Assembly: GCA_016218905.1 (NCBI GenBank)
Contig: JACRCS010000163.1
Location: 1 to 11,108 of the forward strand
Reading direction: 5' to 3'
DNA: 11,108 nt
Source of the DNA: Deltaproteobacteria bacterium
Lineage (GTDB): Bacteria; Desulfobacterota_C; Deferrisomatia; Deferrisomatales; JACRMM01
Each line of letters starts with the position of its first letter. Within the stretch, counting starts at the first letter, position 1. Shown here in pieces: positions 6,817 to 11,108 of this stretch. Position numbers and translations under genes: made by a program. The notes beneath the pieces were generated by a model. That model was not told the DNA's origin, did not search any database, and was given only the letters and a program-made list of their open reading frames with translations.

Positions 6817-9585
6817 TCAGGAAACCAGCTCCTCCAGGCTCGTTACCACCCGGAACCGTACCTCCTCGAACTCCCGGAAGTGGCGTTTGCCGCACTCGAT
6901 CTTGAGCCGCTCCAGAGGCCGCAGCAACGCGAGGTCTACGCCCGCCTTGCCGCCTGTGTCCTTGGTCTCGGCTACGAAGTAGAGGGTCCGGTCGTTGCGG
7001 TATACGAGCGCCCAGTCGGGGTTGTAGGCGCCCACCGGGGTTTCGATCCGAAACCACCGGGGAAGTTTCAGGTAGAAGTGCACGTCCTCGTTGGCCTCGC
7101 AGGCCTCGGCGAAGCGGCGCTCGGGCCCAGAGCTCGAGTCGATGATGATGTGGGAGAAGAGCGTCTTGTCCGGCTTTCCCACTGCCACGACGTTCGAGGC
7201 CAGCGCGTCCATCAGGTCGTCGTCCTCGAACCGCCGCAGCTCGTAGGCGAGGCCGTCGACCCGGGCGTACTCCACTCCTTGCACGAGGAGGGCACGCTTA
7301 ACCTCGCCGATTGCCTCCGCCGCGAGGTCGGTGAAAAGTTGGGGATTGGCCAGGGCATCGCCGAGCCGGCCCGACCGGAGCAGAATCTCGGCGACGGTGG
7401 AGCGCGAGAGCCCCGTCTTCCCTTGGACCTGGGCCACGAAGTCGGGCATCACGTAACGCGCCTCGACCGCGCGGGTTTGCCGGCCCGTCTCCAGTCCTCG
7501 GACGCCCTCGCGGTCCAGGGCGATCTCGGCCCGCACGATGGCGAGCCTGGGCCGCTCGATGGGCGGCACATCGCGCACGAGGGCCGCGGCGTCGGCCACG
7601 AGTCTCGCAGTTTCGTAGCGCACGCAGTAGCGGGTGCGCTGCCGGATGCGCTCCCACAAAGCAAGGAAGGTCTCGTCGGCCTCGTACCCCTTGCGCAGCC
7701 GCACCGTCACCTTCTTGCGCTCGTCCTGCACCATCTCGCGGCGGAAGGCCATCCCCGCTTCCTCCAGTTCGGTCTGGAGCTGGCGCGCGAAGTCCTCGTA
7801 CGATTCGTTGGCGATGACCGTCAGCCGGTTCACGGCGCGGTCCGCCACGCGCTCGCCCTCGGCGTTCACGCACAGGCGAAGCCCCCGGCCGATCTCCTGG
7901 CGCTTCTTGAGCTCCGAGCTCGTCTCGGCCAGGGTGCAGATTTGGAACACGTTGGGGTTGTCCCAACCCTCCCGCAGGGCCGAGTGGCTGAAGATGAAGC
8001 GCAGCGGCTCCGCCGGGTCCAAGAGGCGCTCCTTGTCGCGCATGATGAGCTGGAAGGCGCTCGCCTCGGCGTCGGCCTGGGTCTTGCCTTCCTTCACCTC
8101 GTAAGGCGACACCGCCGTGCGGTCCTGGGAAAAGTAACCGTTGTGGGCCTTCTCCGCCGGAAAGTCGTAGAGCCCCTCGAACTCGGGCGCAGCGCTGTGC
8201 TGCGCGAAGATCTCCTCGAACCACTCGGCGAACTTCCCCTTGCCCACCGAGCCGTCCTCGCCGTAGGTCCGGTAGTGGGCCACGCGGTCGATGAAGAACA
8301 CAGAGAGCACCTTGATGCCCAACGGCTCGAGTTTGCGGGCCTTCTCGAAGTGGCGCCTCACCGTGGCCTCGATCTGGAGCCGCAGCAGCGCCTCGGTCAG
8401 GCTCCCCTGAGGCCGGCCGGAGTAAACCGTCACGTTGTTGGCAAACCGGACGAGCTCCTCTCGAGCGTCGATCTCGTTGACGAGGAACCGGTCCCGGTAC
8501 ACCTCGCGCCGGTTCGACAGGGCGTAGAGGTCGTCACCGTTGCGCACGGTGACCGACCGCTTCTCGGGCCCGTTCGCGCCGTTCACCCAGATCCGCAGCT
8601 TGGCGGCGATGGCCCGCTTCCCCAGACGAAAGCCCTCCAGCTCGACGTAGGCCTGGTTCGGGTCTTTCACCTCGATCACGGAGTCCACGCTGATCTGCTT
8701 CACGAGGCCGAGTTCGTAGGCCCGCACCGGGTCGAGCCGATGGACCAGGTTGTAGGCGGCGCGGGGCGTCGCCGAGTAACGCAGGGTGCACAGCGGGTTC
8801 AGGCGCCCGAGCGCGGCCTTGCGCACGTCGGTCTCGAAGTTCTGGGGCTCGTCCACGATGACGATCGGGTTCGCCGCCTGGAGGAACTCGATGGGCCGCA
8901 CCCCGGTCTCCCGGAGCTGGTTGATGACGTTGCCCTTGGCCTTGCGCTTCTTCCCCCCGTTGGGACCGCCGTTCGTCTCTGAGGCGTCCTTGGCGAAGGC
9001 GTCGACGTTGATGACGAGCACCTGGATCGCCGAGGAGAGGGCGAAGTTGCGAAGCGCGTTCACCTTGGCCGAGTCGTATACCGAGAAGTGCAGGGGCTCG
9101 TGGCCGTACAGCGTCTGGAAGTGCTCGCGGGTGATTTGGAGGTTCTTGAGTACCCCCTCGCGGATGGCCACGGACGGAACGACGATCACGTATTTCTTGA
9201 AGCCATACGTCTTGTGGAGCTCATAGATCGTCCGCAGATAGACGTACGTCTTCCCCGTGCCGGTCTCCATCTCCACCGTGAAGTTCGGGAACGCTCCCAC
9301 TGGATCGCCCGACTCGAGCCGAAGCGGCAGCAGGACGTCGGACTCCGGCAGGCCGTCCTCCCGCTGCACGCGACGGCAGTTCGCGAGCCACTGCTCGGGG
9401 GTCAAGACGAGCTGGTTTGCGATGCCCGTGGCCGTCAGGCGCACGCTCGACAGCCCGAACAGCGCGTCGTCCTGCGCCGTCACGGCCACATGGCCCGACG
9501 CCTCCGGCTGCCCCTCGAAGAGCTCGACCACGCTTCGCACCGCGGCGAGCTGGTGGTCCTGGGTGGAGGAGAACCGGAGCTTCAC
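6817..9585 (-). CDS. res: Type III restriction-modification system restriction subunit Res
   Basis: Res is the ATP-dependent helicase/translocase and endonuclease subunit that works with Mod to cut DNA with unmodified sites. The 922-residue product shows a full superfamily-2 motor: Walker A METGTGKT at residues 106-113, DEPQ box at 245-248 (instead of DEAD/DEAH, usual for Res), SATP at 271-274, HSALREGWDNPN at 534-545 and QEIGRGLRL at 563-571. A PD-(D/E)xK nuclease follows at the C-terminus: NPDW at 855-858 and AETK at 872-875, giving Asp857, Glu873 and Lys875 as likely catalytic residues. Length is within the normal 900-1000. The start is GTG 9585, 3 nt after the DUF2442 stop, with GGAG a few bases upstream. 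All expected motifs are present, so it is probably active. The recognition sequence is set by Mod and cannot be read here. Confidence 0.96.
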   Translation of the reverse strand: MKLRFSSTQDHQLAAVRSVVELFEGQPEASGHVAVTAQDDALFGLSSVRLTATGIANQLVLTPEQWLANCRRVQREDGLPESDVLLPLRLESGDPVGAFPNFTVEMETGTGKTYVYLRTIYELHKTYGFKKYVIVVPSVAIREGVLKNLQITREHFQTLYGHEPLHFSVYDSAKVNALRNFALSSAIQVLVINVDAFAKDASETNGGPNGGKKRKAKGNVINQLRETGVRPIEFLQAANPIVIVDEPQNFETDVRKAALGRLNPLCTLRYSATPRAAYNLVHRLDPVRAYELGLVKQISVDSVIEVKDPNQAYVELEGFRLGKRAIAAKLRIWVNGANGPEKRSVTVRNGDDLYALSNRREVYRDRFLVNEIDAREELVRFANNVTVYSGRPQGSLTEALLRLQIEATVRRHFEKARKLEPLGIKVLSVFFIDRVAHYRTYGEDGSVGKGKFAEWFEEIFAQHSAAPEFEGLYDFPAEKAHNGYFSQDRTAVSPYEVKEGKTQADAEASAFQLIMRDKERLLDPAEPLRFIFSHSALREGWDNPNVFQICTLAETSSELKKRQEIGRGLRLCVNAEGERVADRAVNRLTVIANESYEDFARQLQTELEEAGMAFRREMVQDERKKVTVRLRKGYEADETFLALWERIRQRTRYCVRYETARLVADAAALVRDVPPIERPRLAIVRAEIALDREGVRGLETGRQTRAVEARYVMPDFVAQVQGKTGLSRSTVAEILLRSGRLGDALANPQLFTDLAAEAIGEVKRALLVQGVEYARVDGLAYELRRFEDDDLMDALASNVVAVGKPDKTLFSHIIIDSSSGPERRFAEACEANEDVHFYLKLPRWFRIETPVGAYNPDWALVYRNDRTLYFVAETKDTGGKAGVDLALLRPLERLKIECGKRHFREFEEVRFRVVTSLEELVS

Positions 9586-9588
9586 CGG

Positions 9589-9912
9589 TTACTCCAACAC
9601 CCAGCGGCCGTTCCTGCGGATCTCGTCGTACATGGCGTCGGGCGCGAGATCCGCGCCGCCGGGCCAGGTGACGGCGCCCAAATCCAGGAACACCCGGCGG
9701 AAGACCTCCTCGTCACGCAGGGGCTCGAACACCGTGCCGGCCACCGCAGACGAGGCGAGCCACGGCCCCATCTCCACCTTGCCGGAGAGGCCGTCCACGA
9801 AGGTCACCTGGAGCCGGTGCCCCGGCAACGTCTCCACATGGGCGACGCGCCAGGGGGCACCGGGCTTCACGACAAGGGCAGGATAGGTTTCGGCGGTTGC
9901 AGGTGTGAGCAT
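9589..9912 (-). CDS. DUF2442 domain protein
   Basis: This small protein of about 107 residues resembles DUF2442: a strand such as RVAHVETLPGHRLQVTF, then VDGLSGKVEMGPWL, FEPLRDEEVFRRVFLDLGAV, and an ending with W-PGGADLAPDAMYDEI. Its biochemical role is unknown. ATG 9912 is preferred because GGAGG stands 10 nt upstream. A TTG at 9921 is less likely, and GTG 9870, which would overlap the DUF4160 stop as GTGA, is a real alternative since the conserved part begins only after it. With ATG 9912 the gene overlaps DUF4160 by 46 nt. DUF4160 and DUF2442 genes are often found side by side (from memory), so the pair probably acts together; a toxin-antitoxin type role has been suspected for such small pairs, but nothing in the sequence proves it. 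Its stop is 3 nt before res. Confidence 0.85.
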   Translation of the reverse strand: MLTPATAETYPALVVKPGAPWRVAHVETLPGHRLQVTFVDGLSGKVEMGPWLASSAVAGTVFEPLRDEEVFRRVFLDLGAVTWPGGADLAPDAMYDEIRRNGRWVLE

Positions 9913-10127
9913 AGTTCCCAATCCTCCAGTAGGTCCTTCTGATGCAGCTCCGCCCAGTCCAGGACGAGATTCAGCGCCCGACGCGGAAGAGAGCCTTGCA
10001 ACACTTCCAGCTGCCGGATGTCGATCACGGCCTCGTGCTCGCCGTATAGGGCATGGAAGTGCGGCGGCGCGCGTTCGTTCCAGAACATCTGGATCACGAT
10101 CCCATAGAAGACGCTGATGGTCGGCAT
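9867..10127 (-). CDS. DUF4160 domain protein
   Basis: The 86-residue product has the DUF4160 layout: MPTISVFYGIVIQMFWNE, then APPHFHALYGEHEAVIDI, QGSLPRRALNLVLDWAELHQ and a closing LLEDWE. The HxH pair in PHFHA and the acidic YGEHEA stretch are the most conserved parts and might bind a metal or nucleic acid, but no function is established. ATG 10127 follows the mod stop by 7 nt, and the GAGGG that includes the end of mod serves as ribosome site, so its translation is tied to mod. It lies inside a type III operon, which usually runs directly from mod to res, and is overlapped by DUF2442. Confidence 0.87.
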   Translation of the reverse strand: MPTISVFYGIVIQMFWNERAPPHFHALYGEHEAVIDIRQLEVLQGSLPRRALNLVLDWAELHQKDLLEDWELCSHLQPPKPILPLS

Positions 10128-10134
10128 GAAGCCC

Positions 10135-11108
10135 TCAAAGGCACGTGAACGTCACCTCGGCGTCGCGGCAGGCGAGGTCGAGGTTCGACTTGAGCTCGTC
10201 GGAGTTGTGGAACACCGAGTCGAGGGCCACCACCTCGCGGGGCTTCAAGGCCAGGAGCGGCTCGATCGTGTCGAGGCCGAAGCCTTCGAGGAGGAAGACC
10301 ATCGACCGGCCGTCGATGGCGAATACCCGCTGTCCCGCGACCTCCAGCGCCTCGATCGGCGTCGTGAGCGGCTGGCCGAACTTGAGGAGGAGCTCGAAGA
10401 GCACGTCCTCGGTTCGGGCACCGTCCTTCTCGGCCTTCACGAAGAGCTCGATCTGTCGCGCCAGCTCCTCGCCGGTCTCGATGCCGTCGCCGCGCCACTG
10501 CTTGAAGTTCGAGGGAGCCAGGACGAAGGACTTGAACCCGAGGTCCGCCGGCACGGGCGTCACCAAGTCGGCCTCGGCCTTGATCTTCTCGATGACGCGG
10601 CGGATGCGCTCGCGGCCGATGTCGGCGATGGTACGGTAGCCAGCCTTCTGGGCGGCGCTCTTTTCCTCGCATGGCTCCGGCAATTGGATTGCTACAATCT
10701 TTCGGCTTCCGCCATCGCGCTGATTCAAGGCCAAGACAGCCTCAGCCGTACTCGCCGAACCTGCAAAAAAATCCATCACTACTGAAGAGTCATCGTTCCC
10801 AAGGCAGTACCCTATCAGTCTAGCCAACACCTCGTGGTCCTTGGGATTGTTGAAAATCTTGTCCCCAAGAAGCGCCCGCAAGTACCTCACGGACACTTGC
10901 GCCTGCTTGTAGATCACGCTCGGCATTACCTGGAGCCCAACTTCCTCTTCTTCCGGCGACGCCTCTTCAAAGTCTCCTGAAGAGTAATCGTAAAGCTCGT
11001 CGAGAACAGGGATTAAATGCGCTTTGCGAAAAGGTGGCTCGGTGTGATCATCGCGGAATTCCACCAAGCCGAGATGAATTTGGCGCTCCATCTCCTCATG
11101 TGTTGCAA
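10135..11108 (-). CDS. mod: Type III restriction-modification methyltransferase Mod, C-terminal part (5' end outside window)
   Basis: Mod methylates adenine in a short asymmetric site and gives the Mod-Res complex its specificity. The frame is open through the window end; ATG 11091 is internal, since the residues before it (ATHEE) continue without a stop. The SAM-binding motif is VMDFFAGSASTAEAVL, encoded near 10740-10785. It lies toward the C-terminus, as in beta-class enzymes; the catalytic DPPY box and the target-recognition region are upstream, outside the window. QLPEPCEE and RIRRVIEKI follow, then the family's C-terminal domain ending AEVTFTCL. Hand counts give about 52% GC for 10681-11100 against about 66% for sampled lines of 10141-10680, so the gene looks mosaic. 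It is the first visible gene of the operon; its promoter is outside the window. Confidence 0.94.
   Translation of the reverse strand, partial: ATHEEMERQIHLGLVEFRDDHTEPPFRKAHLIPVLDELYDYSSGDFEEASPEEEEVGLQVMPSVIYKQAQVSVRYLRALLGDKIFNNPKDHEVLARLIGYCLGNDDSSVVMDFFAGSASTAEAVLALNQRDGGSRKIVAIQLPEPCEEKSAAQKAGYRTIADIGRERIRRVIEKIKAEADLVTPVPADLGFKSFVLAPSNFKQWRGDGIETGEELARQIELFVKAEKDGARTEDVLFELLLKFGQPLTTPIEALEVAGQRVFAIDGRSMVFLLEGFGLDTIEPLLALKPREVVALDSVFHNSDELKSNLDLACRDAEVTFTCL

Noticed and set aside
6880..8982. 700-codon open frame on the plus strand
   Set aside because: It is antisense to res, whose frame carries all helicase and nuclease motifs; the plus reading has none.
9088..9942. 284-codon open frame on the plus strand
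   Set aside because: It is antisense to res and DUF2442 and resembles no family.
10117..10785. 222-codon open frame on the plus strand
   Set aside because: It is antisense to mod; the SAM-motif frame is the real one.

Overview
This is a GC-rich window in three blocks. The left block holds the 3' end of nifH followed by nifI1 and nifI2. That order, and the closeness of the NifH, NifI and NifD residues to those of anaerobic 'group II' nitrogenase clusters, suggests an anaerobic, probably deltaproteobacteria-like diazotroph lineage. The taxonomy is inference from memory of the families; no search was run.

Left block (1-2003): partial nifH, a palindromic repeat, then nifI1 and nifI2 overlapping by 4 nt. 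Where nifD should start there is a short start remnant, then an internal nifD piece in the forward direction, then a later nifD piece in the opposite direction. A possible signal-peptide fragment follows. The rest, up to 2003, has no gene; it holds a UUCG-loop hairpin, a C-rich and G-poor tract, and a weak promoter candidate. No intact nifD or nifK is present.

Middle block (2004-6780): a two-gene RND efflux operon, made of a lipoprotein-type periplasmic adaptor and a HAE1-type pump, without an outer-membrane channel gene. Directly after the pump is a second nif remnant, a half-length nifI that matches NifI1 in its first part and NifI2 in its second. A strong hairpin at 6752-6780 separates this block from the convergent genes to the right.

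Right block (6781-11108, all minus strand): a type III restriction-modification operon, read mod, DUF4160, DUF2442, res. mod runs off the window end. The two small genes sit between modification and restriction subunits with tight spacing or overlaps, so all four are probably co-transcribed. GC content falls sharply inside mod at about 10680, which suggests a mosaic gene.

The efflux operon thus sits between two pieces of a damaged nif locus, next to a defence island. The main open question is whether the nif scars are real rearrangements or assembly errors.
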